Source of the DNA: Sphingomonas sp. JC676
GTDB lineage: Bacteria > Pseudomonadota > Alphaproteobacteria > Sphingomonadales > Sphingomonadaceae
Assembly: GCF_014489075.1 (NCBI RefSeq)
Contig: NZ_JACTGR010000004.1
Location: 1-64,000, forward strand
DNA length: 64,000 bases
Direction: 5' to 3'
Position 1 is the first letter of the stretch. The number at the start of each line of letters is the position of its first letter. Below the pieces are notes generated by a model, which did not search any database, was not told where the DNA came from, and worked only from the letters and a program-made list of their open reading frames with translations. Both the position numbers and the translations under genes were made by a program. Below, piece by piece: positions 1-8,832 of the stretch.

Positions 1-150
1 GTTGATCGCGCTGGCCGGCGTGTAGTTCGATCCGACCAGCCAGGGCTGCTTGTCCTGCCAGACATTCGCCTGGGCCTTGGTCCATTGCTCGCGGGCCTGG
101 GCCGGCATTGCCACCAGCAGCGCCGCGAGGATCAGGAATATGCGTTTCAT
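1..150 (-). CDS. secreted glycoside hydrolase-like protein, N-terminal fragment
   Basis: Only the first 50 codons are present; the gene runs off the left edge. It begins with a clear Sec signal peptide (MKRIFLILAALLVAMPAQA, cleavage after AQA). The mature start, with a QPWLVGSNYTPASAIN stretch, resembles the first strand of a TIM-barrel glycosidase of the cellulase/mannanase type, where GSNYxP is common. It lies 14 bp after the aldose 1-epimerase gene on the same strand, so it is probably the next gene of the sugar operon. A periplasmic or secreted glycosidase releasing the sugar that the neighbours oxidise is an inference. The family call rests on a short segment. Confidence 0.6.
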   Translation of the reverse strand, partial: MKRIFLILAALLVAMPAQAREQWTKAQANVWQDKQPWLVGSNYTPASAIN

Positions 151-164
151 GGGCATCGAGCTCC

Positions 165-1313
165 TCAGCGCTTGGCCGGCTGACCGGTGGTCAGTCGATA
201 GGTCATGATGTTGCGATAGGTCTGGCCCGGCTCGAGCCGGGCTGATCCGAATTTCGGCTGGTTGGGCGTGTCTGGAAAGATCTGCGGCTCCATTACGATG
301 GCGTCGCCCTCGCGGTAGATCTTGCCAGCCTTGCCGCTCGACGTGCCGTCGAGAAAGTTGCCCGAATAGAATTGCAGGCCTGGCTGATTCGACCAGAGCT
401 CGAATCCGCGGCCCGAGACGGGATCGCTGACCCGCGCCATCAGATGCTCCGTCGGCGTCACCTTGGTGCCGATGATCCAGTTATGGTCATAGCCACGGCC
501 CCAGACGATCTGCTGGTCGCGGGCATCGCGCACCCGATCGCCCACCGCGCGGGCACGGCGGAAATCGAACACCGTGCCGGCAACGGGCTTGTAGTCGCCG
601 GTCGGGATCGCGCCATCGTCGGTCGGCAGATAGGATTGTGCGGGGATGGTGACGACATGCCCCATCGCGCCGTTGCTCGAGCCTTCGCCCGACAGGTTCC
701 AATAAGCGTGGTTGGTGATGTTCGCGATCGTCGTGCGGTCGGTGGTCGCGACATATTCGATCGAGAGGTTGTTCTTCTCGTCGAGCGAATAGGTCGCGTC
801 GACCGTCATCGTGCCAGGATAGCCCTGGTCGCCGTCGGGACTCACATAGCGCAAGGTCACCGACGCGACCGGCCCGTTCTTCACCGAAACGACTTCCCAC
901 AGCACCTTATCGAAGCCGATCGTTCCGCCGTGGAGCGAATTCTTCCCGTTGTTGACGGGTGTCTGGTAGCTCTGGCCATCCAGGCGGAAGCGGCCGACGG
1001 CGATGCGATTGGCGAAGCGGCCGACGGTCCCGCCGAAATATTGCGGCTTGGCGAGATAGTCGCCGATATTGTCATAGCCCAGCGCGACATCGGCCCTGCG
1101 GCCGACGCGGTCGGGCAGGACCACTGATTGCAGCGTGGCACCATAGGTGATCACGGTCGCAGACACGCCGCGCGCATTGGCGAGCGTCACCGATGCGACG
1201 ACCCGGCCATCGGGCAACTTGCCGAAGCTTCCGCGCTTGGCGGTGGCCGCATCGGCGGGGGCGGAGATCACGATCGCGGCGGCAAGCGCGCCGATCGCTG
1301 CGAAATTCTTCAT
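165..1313 (-). CDS. galM: aldose 1-epimerase (mutarotase), exported
   Basis: 382 residues. The protein interconverts alpha and beta anomers of galactose and other aldoses. Family landmarks are GRFANRI and NNGKNSLHGG near residues 98-130, the catalytic-His region TNHAYWNLSG near 203, GRGYDHNWI near 272 and the catalytic-Glu region MEPQIFPDTPNQP near 342. It has a Sec signal peptide (first about 22 residues, ending APADA), so it probably works in the periplasm, as is usual in sphingomonads and Bacteroidetes. The ATG is preceded by GGAGAGGA. It sits 19 bp after the IlvD/Edd dehydratase gene in the same operon and opposite galactose dehydrogenase, which fits supply of the beta anomer to that enzyme. 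Confidence 0.93.
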   Translation of the reverse strand: MKNFAAIGALAAAIVISAPADAATAKRGSFGKLPDGRVVASVTLANARGVSATVITYGATLQSVVLPDRVGRRADVALGYDNIGDYLAKPQYFGGTVGRFANRIAVGRFRLDGQSYQTPVNNGKNSLHGGTIGFDKVLWEVVSVKNGPVASVTLRYVSPDGDQGYPGTMTVDATYSLDEKNNLSIEYVATTDRTTIANITNHAYWNLSGEGSSNGAMGHVVTIPAQSYLPTDDGAIPTGDYKPVAGTVFDFRRARAVGDRVRDARDQQIVWGRGYDHNWIIGTKVTPTEHLMARVSDPVSGRGFELWSNQPGLQFYSGNFLDGTSSGKAGKIYREGDAIVMEPQIFPDTPNQPKFGSARLEPGQTYRNIMTYRLTTGQPAKR

Positions 1314-1332
1314 TGTCCTCTCCCTCTATGTA

Positions 1333-3129
1333 CTAATGGCTGTCGCGCGGCAGGCCTTTGGTCTGGGCGATGCGCTGATATTTGACCGCGCTTTCGAGCA
1401 CCGCGCCGGTATCGAACTGTCCGACCAGGTCGCGGTGGATTTCCTGCCACGGCGTCTGCGATTCGGGCACATAGCCGATCGCCAGCGCTTCCCGCCTACG
1501 GGTCAGTTCCGCCTCGTCCACCAGCATGTCCGCGGTACGCGTGTTCAGGTCGATGCGGATCCGGTCGCCGGTCCGCACCAGCGCGAGCCCGCCGCCCACG
1601 GCCGCCTCGGGAGCGGCGTTGAGGATGGAGGGTGATCCGCTCGTGCCGGATTGCCGTCCGTCACCCACGCAGGGCAGCGCATGCACGCCCGCTTGGATCA
1701 GTGCGGCGGGCGGCCGCATGTTCACCACCTCGGCGCCGCCCGGATAGCCCACCGGCCCGGCGCCGCGCATGATGAGGATGCTGTTGGCGTCGATGCCGAG
1801 CGCGGGATCGTCGATCCGGCGATGATAATCCTCCGGCCCGTCGAACACGACCGCGACGCCTTCGAACGCCTCGGGATCTTCCGGGTTGCTCAGATAGCGC
1901 GCGCGGAACTCAGGGGAGATGACGCTCAGCTTCATCACCGCATTGTCGAACAGATTGCCCGAAAGCACGCTCAGCCCGGCGCCCGCCATCATCGGAGTAC
2001 CGAGCGGGAAGATCACGTCGGCGTCCTCGCTCTCGGCATTGCCGATATTGTCCGCGATTGTCTTGCCGTTGGCGGTGAGTGCGCTGCCGTCGATCAATCC
2101 GGCGCGCAGCAACTGTCCCATCACCGCAGGTACGCCGCCGGCGCGGTAGAAATCCTCGCCCAGATATTTGCCCGCAGGCTGGAGGTTGACGACCAGCGGT
2201 ACGTCGGCGCCATGCGCTTCCCAATCGGCGAGGCTCAGCTCGACCCCCATATGCCGCGCGATCGCGTTCAGATGGATCGGCGCATTGGTCGATCCGCCGA
2301 TCGCCGAATTGACGCGGATCGCATTGAGGAACGCCGTGCGGGTCAGGATGTCGCTGGGCTTGCGATCGGCCAGCGTCATCTCGACGATCTGGAGACCGGT
2401 GCGGTAGGCGCACTCCTGCCGGTCGCGATAGGGCGCCGGGATCGCCGCCGATCCGGGCAGCGACATGCCCAGCGCCTCGGTCAGCGAATTCATCGTCGTC
2501 GCGGTGCCCATCGTGTTGCACCAGCCGGTCGACGGTGCCGACGACGCCACCAGCTCGATAAAGCCCTTATAGTCGATCTCGCCCGCCGCGAGCATCTCGC
2601 GTGCTTTCCAGACGATCGTGCCCGATCCGGTCCGCTCGCCCTTGAACCAGCCGTTGAGCATCGGCCCGACCGATAGCGCGATCGCGGGAATGTTCACCGT
2701 CGCCGCGGCCATCAGACAGGCCGGTGTGGTCTTGTCGCAGCCGATCGTCAGCACGACGCCGTCGATCGGATAGCCGTAGATCGTCTCGACCAGGCTCAGA
2801 TAGGCGAGGTTGCGATCGAGCCCCGCGGTTGGGCGTTTGCCGGTTTCCTGAATCGGATGCGTCGGGAATTCGATGGCGATGCCGCCGGCATCGCGAATCC
2901 CCTCGCGGACCCGCTTCGCCAGTTCGATGTGATGCCGGTTGCATGGCACCAGGTCACTGCCGGTCTGGGCGATGCCGATGATCGGTCGGCCGGACTGCAT
3001 CTCCTCCAGGCTGATGCCATAGTTCAGATAACGCTCTACATAGAGCGCGGTCATGTCCGGATTGGCGGGATTGTCGAACCAGGCGCGGGATCTGAGACCC
3101 TTGCCGCTCGATCCAGCTTCGTCCCTCAA
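1333..3129 (-). CDS. IlvD/Edd family sugar-acid dehydratase (xylonate/arabonate/galactonate dehydratase type)
   Basis: 598 residues, full length for the family. These enzymes dehydrate aldonic acids to 2-keto-3-deoxy acids using an Fe-S cluster and Mg2+. Conserved features are [19 protein letters not shown] near residue 50, [19 protein letters not shown] near 128 (cluster Cys), [18 protein letters not shown] near 194 (cluster Cys), [14 protein letters not shown] near 457 and [15 protein letters not shown] near 488. The sequence closely follows Caulobacter XylD from the N-terminal RSRAWFDNP onward. That conserved N-terminus requires the TTG start at 3129, which has GGAGG seven bases upstream. 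Substrate is unproven: pairing with galactose 1-dehydrogenase suggests galactonate, while homology suggests xylonate or arabonate. Confidence 0.9.
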   Translation of the reverse strand: MRDEAGSSGKGLRSRAWFDNPANPDMTALYVERYLNYGISLEEMQSGRPIIGIAQTGSDLVPCNRHHIELAKRVREGIRDAGGIAIEFPTHPIQETGKRPTAGLDRNLAYLSLVETIYGYPIDGVVLTIGCDKTTPACLMAAATVNIPAIALSVGPMLNGWFKGERTGSGTIVWKAREMLAAGEIDYKGFIELVASSAPSTGWCNTMGTATTMNSLTEALGMSLPGSAAIPAPYRDRQECAYRTGLQIVEMTLADRKPSDILTRTAFLNAIRVNSAIGGSTNAPIHLNAIARHMGVELSLADWEAHGADVPLVVNLQPAGKYLGEDFYRAGGVPAVMGQLLRAGLIDGSALTANGKTIADNIGNAESEDADVIFPLGTPMMAGAGLSVLSGNLFDNAVMKLSVISPEFRARYLSNPEDPEAFEGVAVVFDGPEDYHRRIDDPALGIDANSILIMRGAGPVGYPGGAEVVNMRPPAALIQAGVHALPCVGDGRQSGTSGSPSILNAAPEAAVGGGLALVRTGDRIRIDLNTRTADMLVDEAELTRRREALAIGYVPESQTPWQEIHRDLVGQFDTGAVLESAVKYQRIAQTKGLPRDSH

Positions 3130-3247
3130 TTATATCCTCCGGGTTATTGGCAGGCACCGGCCTGGAAGCGGCACTGCGCGGGCTTGATACCGGCAGAGTG
3201 CGGCAATAGGAAGAGCATATATATCTTATAAAAAGGCGAGGCGAGGC
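3130..3247. promoter_or_regulatory. divergent promoter region, dehydratase / galactose dehydrogenase
   Basis: This 118-bp gap separates two divergent sugar-oxidation genes. It holds a GGAGG ribosome site for the TTG start on the minus strand, an AT-rich stretch around 3215-3235 (catatatatcttataaaaa) that could supply a -10 element for the plus-strand gene, and a purine-rich GGCGAGGCGAGGC before the ATG at 3248. No clear operator palindrome was seen. Confidence 0.5.
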
Positions 3248-4174
3248 ATGACAAGCGCAATTCGGCTGGGATTGGTGGGAATCGGCAAGATCGCACGCGA
3301 CCAGCATCTGCCTGCGATCGAAGCCGATGCGGGGTTCGAATTGGTCGCGACGGCCAGCCGCCATGCCCAGCTCGAGGGCATTCCTGCTCACTCCGATGTC
3401 GAATCGATGATCGCCGGCGGGCACGGCTTGGAAGCGGTCTCGCTCTGCACCCCGCCCGATGGTCGTTACGAGCAGGCGCTAGTCGCGATCGAGGCAGGCT
3501 TGCACGTCATGCTCGAAAAGCCCCCAGCAGCGACGCTGTCCGAGATCGTCGATCTCGCCGAACGCGCCCGCGGCAAGGGCGTCACTCTGTTCACCACTTG
3601 GCATTCGCGCGAGGCCGCCGCGGTTGAGCCAGCACGGCTATGGCTGGCAGACAAAAGAATCGATGCGGTGCGGATCACCTGGAAGGAGGATATCCGACGC
3701 TGGCATCCCGGCCAGGAATGGATTCTGGCGGCCGGCGGCTTCGGCGTTTTCGATCCCGGCATCAACGCGCTGTCGATTGCGACGCGCATCCTGCCTCAGC
3801 CGCTATTGCTCGATTCCGCGTGGATGGAGGTGCCGCAAGGCCGCGCCTCGCCGCTTGCCGCGCAGCTGGAAATGCGGAGCGGCGAAGCGGCAGTGACCGC
3901 GGAGTTCGATTTTCTCCAGACCGGCCCGCAGACCTGGGACATTGAAATCGACACCGATGCCGGCACGCTCAGGCTCTCGATGGGCGGCAGCATCCTGCAC
4001 CTTCCCGGCGAACCCGAGCGCAAGGCACCGGACCGGGAGTATCCGCGGCTCTACGCGCGTTTCGCCGAACTGGTCGCGTCGGGGGGCAGCGATGTCGATA
4101 TCCGGCCGCTTCAGCTCGTCGCCGATGCCTTTTTGCTCGCGGACCGACGCACAACGAGCGTTTTTGCATTCTGA
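3248..4174 (+). CDS. gal: D-galactose 1-dehydrogenase (Gfo/Idh/MocA family)
   Basis: 308 residues. It oxidises the C1 of D-galactose (and probably similar aldoses) to the lactone with NAD(P)+. An N-terminal Rossmann fold starts LGLVGIGKIARDQH (GxGxxA). The EKPPAATL segment near residue 90 is the family EKP motif with the catalytic Lys. The following WHSREAA, WKEDIRRWHPGQEW and GGFGVFDPGINALSI segments match the Pseudomonas galactose dehydrogenase almost block for block, including its ending (EYPRLYARFAEL then SDVDIRPLQLVADAF). It diverges from the dehydratase-epimerase operon, and together these give the first steps of an oxidative De Ley-Doudoroff type route. Confidence 0.9.
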   Translation: MTSAIRLGLVGIGKIARDQHLPAIEADAGFELVATASRHAQLEGIPAHSDVESMIAGGHGLEAVSLCTPPDGRYEQALVAIEAGLHVMLEKPPAATLSEIVDLAERARGKGVTLFTTWHSREAAAVEPARLWLADKRIDAVRITWKEDIRRWHPGQEWILAAGGFGVFDPGINALSIATRILPQPLLLDSAWMEVPQGRASPLAAQLEMRSGEAAVTAEFDFLQTGPQTWDIEIDTDAGTLRLSMGGSILHLPGEPERKAPDREYPRLYARFAELVASGGSDVDIRPLQLVADAFLLADRRTTSVFAF

Positions 4175-4204
4175 CATGCAGTCCCCGGTCGCGACCGCCG
4201 AAGA

Positions 4205-4534
4205 CTATTGCCCGCTCAATGCGAGCACCCTGCTCACGACCATGGGATGAAGCGCCGAGTTGAAACGAAGTCCCGCGCCGTGAATCGTTTGCCAGCGCAC
4301 CTTGGCTCCCATTGGCGCAAGACCTGGGATGGTGATGACGACATAGCTATCTACCGCAAGTTCGAGCACCGTGGTTACGCGACAACCCATGCATGAGATA
4401 TCCTGGAGCTCGACCCTGCGCTTGCCGGTCAGCGTGCTCCCCATCACACCTTCCAGTGCGATCGGGATGCGAAGTTCTTTCCGGGCATCGGGCGGCGAGA
4501 TGGCAAGCGGTCGCCGCGGATCGCGATACAGCAT
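4205..4534 (-). CDS. PilZ-domain protein (putative c-di-GMP receptor)
   Basis: 109 residues, a single PilZ domain. Both c-di-GMP binding motifs are visible: RxxxR as RKELR (Arg18 and Arg22) and D/NxSxxG as DISCMG (residues 45-50). The rest is consistent with the small beta barrel. It is the last gene of the minus-strand signalling operon, 3 bp after the phosphatase gene. The first protein of that operon is an EAL phosphodiesterase, so the two probably share c-di-GMP as signal. No other domain is present, so it likely acts by binding a partner. Confidence 0.82.
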   Translation of the reverse strand: MLYRDPRRPLAISPPDARKELRIPIALEGVMGSTLTGKRRVELQDISCMGCRVTTVLELAVDSYVVITIPGLAPMGAKVRWQTIHGAGLRFNSALHPMVVSRVLALSGQ

Positions 4535-4537
4535 CGT

Positions 4538-5332
4538 CTATACCCCAATTGTCGATGTCGCCTTCTCCGTGCGGATCACCACAAAGCTGATATTGTCGCT
4601 TCCATCCCTGTGCAGGGCGGTGCTCAGCAACCGGTCGGCCAGCGCCTCGCCAGGCTCATTCGTGGATTCGGCCGCATCATTCTCCAGTGACCGGCTGAGA
4701 CCGTCCGAACAGAGAAGCAGGATGTCATCCGGCGATACCAGGAAAGCCAGCTTCTCAATCGCGAGCTCGGCCTCGACGCCCAGCGCTCGCGTGACGACGT
4801 TCGCCTGGGGATGCGTCGCGGCTGCCTCATTCGATATGACGCCGGCATCGACCAGTTCCTGCACCAGGCTGTGATCCCGCGTCAGCTGCTCGAGATGGTG
4901 CGCGCGAATGCGATATCCTCGGCTGTCGCCGACCCAGAACAGACACGCCCGATCGTCCGCGATATGGAGCACGACCACGGTGGAGCCGATCACGCCCCCG
5001 GCAGATAGAGCGTGGTCGCGGATGCGCTGGTTGGCGCGGTAAAGCGCTGCCTCGATGCTCTGCGCGCACGGGAGGGGGCTCGCCGCGTCAGTGACTTCGC
5101 GCAGCGCGCCGATGACGATTTCAGCGGCGACGTCGCCACCCCGATGCCCACCCATTCCATCCGCTATCGCCCAGACCCCGCGTTCCGGACAGTCGAGCAA
5201 GCGGTCCTCGTTGATCTGGCGCTTATGGCCCACATGCGTGCGTGCGACCGAAGCATAGGCAAGGCCGTCTCGATCGCCCGATCGAGGCGGCCGGCAGTCA
5301 AAGCCCGGCGATACTCGGCGGGGCATATTCAC
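4538..5332 (-). CDS. PP2C-family Ser/Thr protein phosphatase (PppA/Stp-like)
   Basis: 264 residues, cytoplasmic. Metal-binding and fold motifs of bacterial PP2C enzymes appear in order: RQINEDR (near 38), DGMGGHRGGDVAAE (near 58), GSTVVV (near 115), WVGDSRGYRI (near 133), LLCSDGLS (near 206) and GSDNISFVV (near 245). The start overlaps the stop of the FHA gene by 4 bp, so the two are translationally coupled. With the kinase upstream it should form an opposed phosphorylation/dephosphorylation pair acting on the FHA protein or its partners, as PpkA and PppA do in type VI secretion control. That role is inference from gene order. Confidence 0.9.
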   Translation of the reverse strand: MNMPRRVSPGFDCRPPRSGDRDGLAYASVARTHVGHKRQINEDRLLDCPERGVWAIADGMGGHRGGDVAAEIVIGALREVTDAASPLPCAQSIEAALYRANQRIRDHALSAGGVIGSTVVVLHIADDRACLFWVGDSRGYRIRAHHLEQLTRDHSLVQELVDAGVISNEAAATHPQANVVTRALGVEAELAIEKLAFLVSPDDILLLCSDGLSRSLENDAAESTNEPGEALADRLLSTALHRDGSDNISFVVIRTEKATSTIGV

Positions 5333-6333
5333 GGGCGAGCTCCGATGTCCTGCTCGGCAAGCGCATAGGCATGGACGAATGCCTCGTCCAGCGAGCCAGG
5401 TTCTCCATTGAGCTGGCGCATCAGATCTGCGTGGCGGGCTTCGGCTTCCTGGGCGCGCAGGGCCGCGCGGTTCTTGAGCAGTGATGCGCGATCGGCAATC
5501 GCGGCATCCAGGTCATTTGCGTCGAAGGTTTTTACGGCGCGGCGAAGCGACGCCTGTAAGCCGGCAAATGTCGCGATCAAATGGCGTTTGATATCCTGAA
5601 GCGACGAACTGATCGCCGAGGGCCCGGAGAGGAATCCGCCCGAACCTGCGAGCAGCATGTCGATCGCCAGCCGCTGGGTGGGCGCCCATTTGAACGGGTT
5701 GTTCCCCGACCCGCCGATCGTCGTGCGCGCCAGATTGTAGCGGGCGCGGGCAGCGTCACGCTCGACCATCAGATCGGCCAGGCCGAGCACGAGCTGGCGA
5801 TAGACGGCACCGGCGCGCTCCATGATCTCCGCTGGATCCTCCGACGACAGCAGGGAAGCCTCCAGCCCCGCGCCTCGGCAGAAAGCCTCGAGCAGCGATT
5901 CCCCGGTCGCGTCGGCAATCGGCTGGGCATCGCTCCAGTCGGTCGGCACGTAGGAAGAGGCGCCGAGCGGCGGCGTCAGGATCATCGTCCTGCCGACATC
6001 GCGTGCATCGTCATCAAGAGGAGCGCGGGTCAGCGCGATCCGGAAGCGCCCGAGTCGCATCGTGAACGGCGGCGATACCGGCACGTCCGTTAGATCGGGC
6101 AGGCGATCGCCGGTCGCTGCGTCGAATACGCCATTGGTGCCGATCGCCCGCACAACCAGGCCATCCGCCACCGCGGCGACTTCGCAGTGTGCACGCGAGA
6201 TCGCCAGATCGGGATCGGCGATCGACCAGTCGCAATTGCTGTCGCGGCCGATGCTGATCATCCCCTCCCGGAGCAGACGCGCATCAATGGGATGCACGGC
6301 GTCGGCGCTGTCGAAAAGCTGGAGCATGTACAT
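5329..6333 (-). CDS. tagH: FHA-domain protein, TagH-like
   Basis: 334 residues. Residues 1 to about 105 form a forkhead-associated phosphothreonine-binding domain (ISIGRDSNCDWSI, then AISRAHCEV, then GTNGVF). The C-terminal half, from about LEAFCRGAGL through FKWAPTQRLAIDMLLAG and LQDIKRHLIATFAGLQASL, resembles the C-terminal domain of type VI secretion FHA proteins (TagH/Fha). It lies 12 bp after the kinase gene and overlaps the phosphatase gene, the usual PpkA-Fha-PppA grouping. No type VI structural gene is in the window, so it could serve another secretion or envelope system. Confidence 0.78.
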   Translation of the reverse strand: MYMLQLFDSADAVHPIDARLLREGMISIGRDSNCDWSIADPDLAISRAHCEVAAVADGLVVRAIGTNGVFDAATGDRLPDLTDVPVSPPFTMRLGRFRIALTRAPLDDDARDVGRTMILTPPLGASSYVPTDWSDAQPIADATGESLLEAFCRGAGLEASLLSSEDPAEIMERAGAVYRQLVLGLADLMVERDAARARYNLARTTIGGSGNNPFKWAPTQRLAIDMLLAGSGGFLSGPSAISSSLQDIKRHLIATFAGLQASLRRAVKTFDANDLDAAIADRASLLKNRAALRAQEAEARHADLMRQLNGEPGSLDEAFVHAYALAEQDIGARP

Positions 6334-6345
6334 TCGGGCGCGATC

Positions 6346-8022
6346 CTAAGCTGCGGCCCGGCTCGCCGCCGGCAGCACGCAAGTGGCATCTAGCGCAGGC
6401 TGCTGAGCGGCGGTCTTGCCTGCCAATTGGGGTTCGATCGTTGCAGCGGCGCGGTTGAACGCGTCGAACAATGCGCCGATCTCATCGCGCCGGCGATGCG
6501 ATATCCGCAGGGCAAAGCCTTTTTCCGCTGCTTCGTCCATCGAGCGCGCCAGGCGGTGGAGTGGCCGTGCGACCATCGCGCCGCTCAGATATCCGATTAC
6601 CAGCACCACCAGCATCACCAGCGCCGCGAGTCCCAGCAGGAGCGCGCGCGCATTCGCTATCGCCGAATCGAGCGCAGTCCTGCGCAGAACCAGATCGATC
6701 GAGCCGAAATCCGCGCCGGCGTAACGGATCGGGCGGACAAACCGCATGCCACCGCTCCCGTCGTCACCCGCGGCGACATTGGTCACCGATGCCCCGGCGC
6801 GTCCTGCCATCGGCTTTTCGCCGGCATGGGTGCGGTAGGGCTGGCCGACGCCCTTGCCGTCGCTTGCGGCGCGCACGATCCCATGTTCGTCGATCACAGC
6901 CATGCTGCGGATGCCGCCATCCTGCGCGGCGGTCGCCACGAATGCCTGGAGCGGTGCCCAATCCTGTTCGGGCGTGGGGAGGCCGGCATTGTCGGCGACG
7001 AGCACCGCTGCGTTCTTGGTCACAAACGTCGCGATCGTCTCTCCCGAGGTGATCGCCATATGCTCGAGCGCGCGCTGCTGGCGGGACAATATCATCGTGA
7101 TGCTCAGGACCAGCGCGATCAGCGTGATTCCGACCAGAACCAGCGGCAGCTTGATGCGCAACGAAAGGCCGCGACGAGCGATGGTGTCGTCCGCGCTCAG
7201 CGCGCCAAGCTCGCGATGCAGCGCCTGGGAAAGCAGTGTGCCGCTGGCGAAGCGCTGCTCCGGCTTCTTCGCGAGCAACTTCTCGATCGTCTGGCGAAGG
7301 CCGGGAGGACAGTCCGCAGCCGAGCGCTCGATAGGTGCCACCTTCTCCTGCGCTATCTGCAGTGCGAGCGTGGCAAGGCCGGACGCGCCGAAGGCAATCC
7401 TGCCTGTCAGCATTTCGTAGAGCACCGCTCCCAGCGAGAACAGGTCGGAGCGGTGATCGACCGGCATTCCCAGCGCCTGTTCGGGGCTCATGTAGCGCGG
7501 CGTACCGATCATCTGGCCGGCCTGCGTGCGCTCCAGCTGGCCCTCAGCTGCTTCGCCGATCCGTGCGACGCCGAAATCGAGCAGCTTGGCGGTCTTGCCG
7601 TCCCTCGACAGCAGGATGTTCGAAGGTTTGACATCGCGGTGCACGACGCCGCGCTCATGCGCATAGGCTAGCGCCTCGCCGAGCTGCGCGCCGAGCGCCA
7701 ACACCCGTTCGAACGGCATCCGCCCCTCGGCTTGCAGGACGAGATCCAATGGACGTCCTTCGATCAATTCCATGGCAATGTACGGCACGCCATCGGCCTC
7801 GCCGACGTCATAGATTGTCGCGATGTTGGGATGGCTCAACGCACCCGCTGCCCGGGCCTCGCGAAGAAAGCGCGCGCCGATCGACGGATCGCGACGATAG
7901 TCGGCCTTGAGCACTTTCATTGCGACCGTGCGGCCGATTTCGGGGTCATGCGCGCGGAATACGTCCGCCATTGCGCCTTCGCCGATATGGCCATCAATCA
8001 AGTAGCGGCCGAGTCTTTCCAC
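6346..8022 (-). CDS. transmembrane Ser/Thr protein kinase with periplasmic sensor and HAMP (PpkA-like)
   Basis: 558 residues. The N-terminal Hanks-type kinase domain is complete: glycine loop IGEGAMADVF (13-22), Lys36 (AMKVLK), HRDVKPSN (128-135), DFGVARIG (149-156) and the APE-equivalent SPEQALG. Membrane segments lie near residues 292-313 and 460-485. Between them is a periplasmic region of about 145 residues that looks like a PAS/CHASE-type sensor. A HAMP segment follows the second membrane helix (MVARPLHRLARSMDEA to FNRAAATIE). A C-terminal HAMP after the sensor is unusual for such kinases, since nothing catalytic follows it. It is in one operon with an FHA protein and a PP2C phosphatase. 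Confidence 0.92.
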   Translation of the reverse strand: MERLGRYLIDGHIGEGAMADVFRAHDPEIGRTVAMKVLKADYRRDPSIGARFLREARAAGALSHPNIATIYDVGEADGVPYIAMELIEGRPLDLVLQAEGRMPFERVLALGAQLGEALAYAHERGVVHRDVKPSNILLSRDGKTAKLLDFGVARIGEAAEGQLERTQAGQMIGTPRYMSPEQALGMPVDHRSDLFSLGAVLYEMLTGRIAFGASGLATLALQIAQEKVAPIERSAADCPPGLRQTIEKLLAKKPEQRFASGTLLSQALHRELGALSADDTIARRGLSLRIKLPLVLVGITLIALVLSITMILSRQQRALEHMAITSGETIATFVTKNAAVLVADNAGLPTPEQDWAPLQAFVATAAQDGGIRSMAVIDEHGIVRAASDGKGVGQPYRTHAGEKPMAGRAGASVTNVAAGDDGSGGMRFVRPIRYAGADFGSIDLVLRRTALDSAIANARALLLGLAALVMLVVLVIGYLSGAMVARPLHRLARSMDEAAEKGFALRISHRRRDEIGALFDAFNRAAATIEPQLAGKTAAQQPALDATCVLPAASRAAA

Positions 8023-8086
8023 CGCCGGATCCCCTCGCGTTCAACGGAACGGTCCGGGTATCACGCGGAAGCTTAAGTATTTGTGT

Positions 8087-8100
8087 GGGAGCGCTTACTT
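8087..8100. promoter_or_regulatory. possible LacI/GalR-type operator upstream of the kinase gene
   Basis: TGGGAGCGCTTACT matches the operator-like site at 16300-16313 in 12 of 14 positions. It is 65 bp upstream of the kinase start and overlaps the end of the lipoprotein gene. It could be chance, because it lies within an apparent operon. Confidence 0.25.
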
Positions 8101-8832
8101 GCGCGCCCGGACGGTTGCCGCAATCCGTTCGGCGCGCTGCAGGTCGCGCGCGATGACCGGATTCGCAGGATCCAGTGCCTTTGCTCGACGGAGTTGGACG
8201 AGCGCCTCGCCGACGGCACCGCGGTTCAGCGCGGCGAGCCCGGCGGCACGTGCCTTTTGCGCGGCCGCTGTGTTTGCGACCGGCTTCGCTGCAGGCGCAG
8301 GCGTCGCGGGTTTCGGGCGCGGCTGAACCGCAGCGGCGGCGGGTCTGCTGGGTCGCTCCGGGGCGGGGGAGGGCTTGGGCTGCGGAGGCGCGCCCGGCAC
8401 GCGGATCGTCTGCCCCGCAGCCAAGGCCGAGGGGTTGTCGACGCCATTGTATCGCGCCAGCTGATAGGCTTTCAGCCGGTTTCCGAGCAGCCTCTCCGCG
8501 ATTTCCTCGAAGGTCTCGCCTGTGCGAACCGTGTATGCGTAACTGTCCGGACCGAGCAGCTCTTTCGGATCGCGCTGCATCGAATCGCGCAACAGAAGCA
8601 GGCGCGAATTCATCGGGTCCCGCTTCAGTAGTGGCTTGAGAAGAGTCTCGGCGCCCTTCCTGTCGCCACGCATCAACAGGGCCTGGACGGCGTCGACATC
8701 GCTCGCCGTGACCGGTGCCGCCGGCGGGGCACCGATCGCGGGGTGTGTCGGCCCCTTTGAACAAGCCGCCACCGCAAGCAGCGCGCACAGGGAAGCGAGC
8801 TGCAGGAATCGCTTCGGAGAGGCCAACATCAT
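8095..8832 (-). CDS. LysM-domain lipoprotein
   Basis: 245 residues. The lipoprotein signal ends LLAVAAC with Cys24 as the lipidated residue. A LysM domain occupies about residues 98-147 (YTVRTGETFEEIAERLLGN to LAAGQTIRVPG), suggesting peptidoglycan binding in the periplasm. A Pro/Ala-rich linker and a short helical, TPR-like segment follow (ALNRGAVGEALVQLRRAKALDPANPVIARDLQ). The segment before LysM also reads like a tetratricopeptide turn (GDRKGAETLLKPLLKRDPMNSRLLLL). The start overlaps the stop of the EAL gene by 4 bp, so it is in the signalling operon. It may anchor the system to the cell wall; that is inference. Confidence 0.82.
   Translation of the reverse strand: MMLASPKRFLQLASLCALLAVAACSKGPTHPAIGAPPAAPVTASDVDAVQALLMRGDRKGAETLLKPLLKRDPMNSRLLLLRDSMQRDPKELLGPDSYAYTVRTGETFEEIAERLLGNRLKAYQLARYNGVDNPSALAAGQTIRVPGAPPQPKPSPAPERPSRPAAAAVQPRPKPATPAPAAKPVANTAAAQKARAAGLAALNRGAVGEALVQLRRAKALDPANPVIARDLQRAERIAATVRARK

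Noticed and set aside
6427..7671. 414-codon plus-strand frame opposite the kinase gene
   Set aside because: It lies entirely within the complement of a kinase with intact catalytic motifs, and has no ribosome site or family match.
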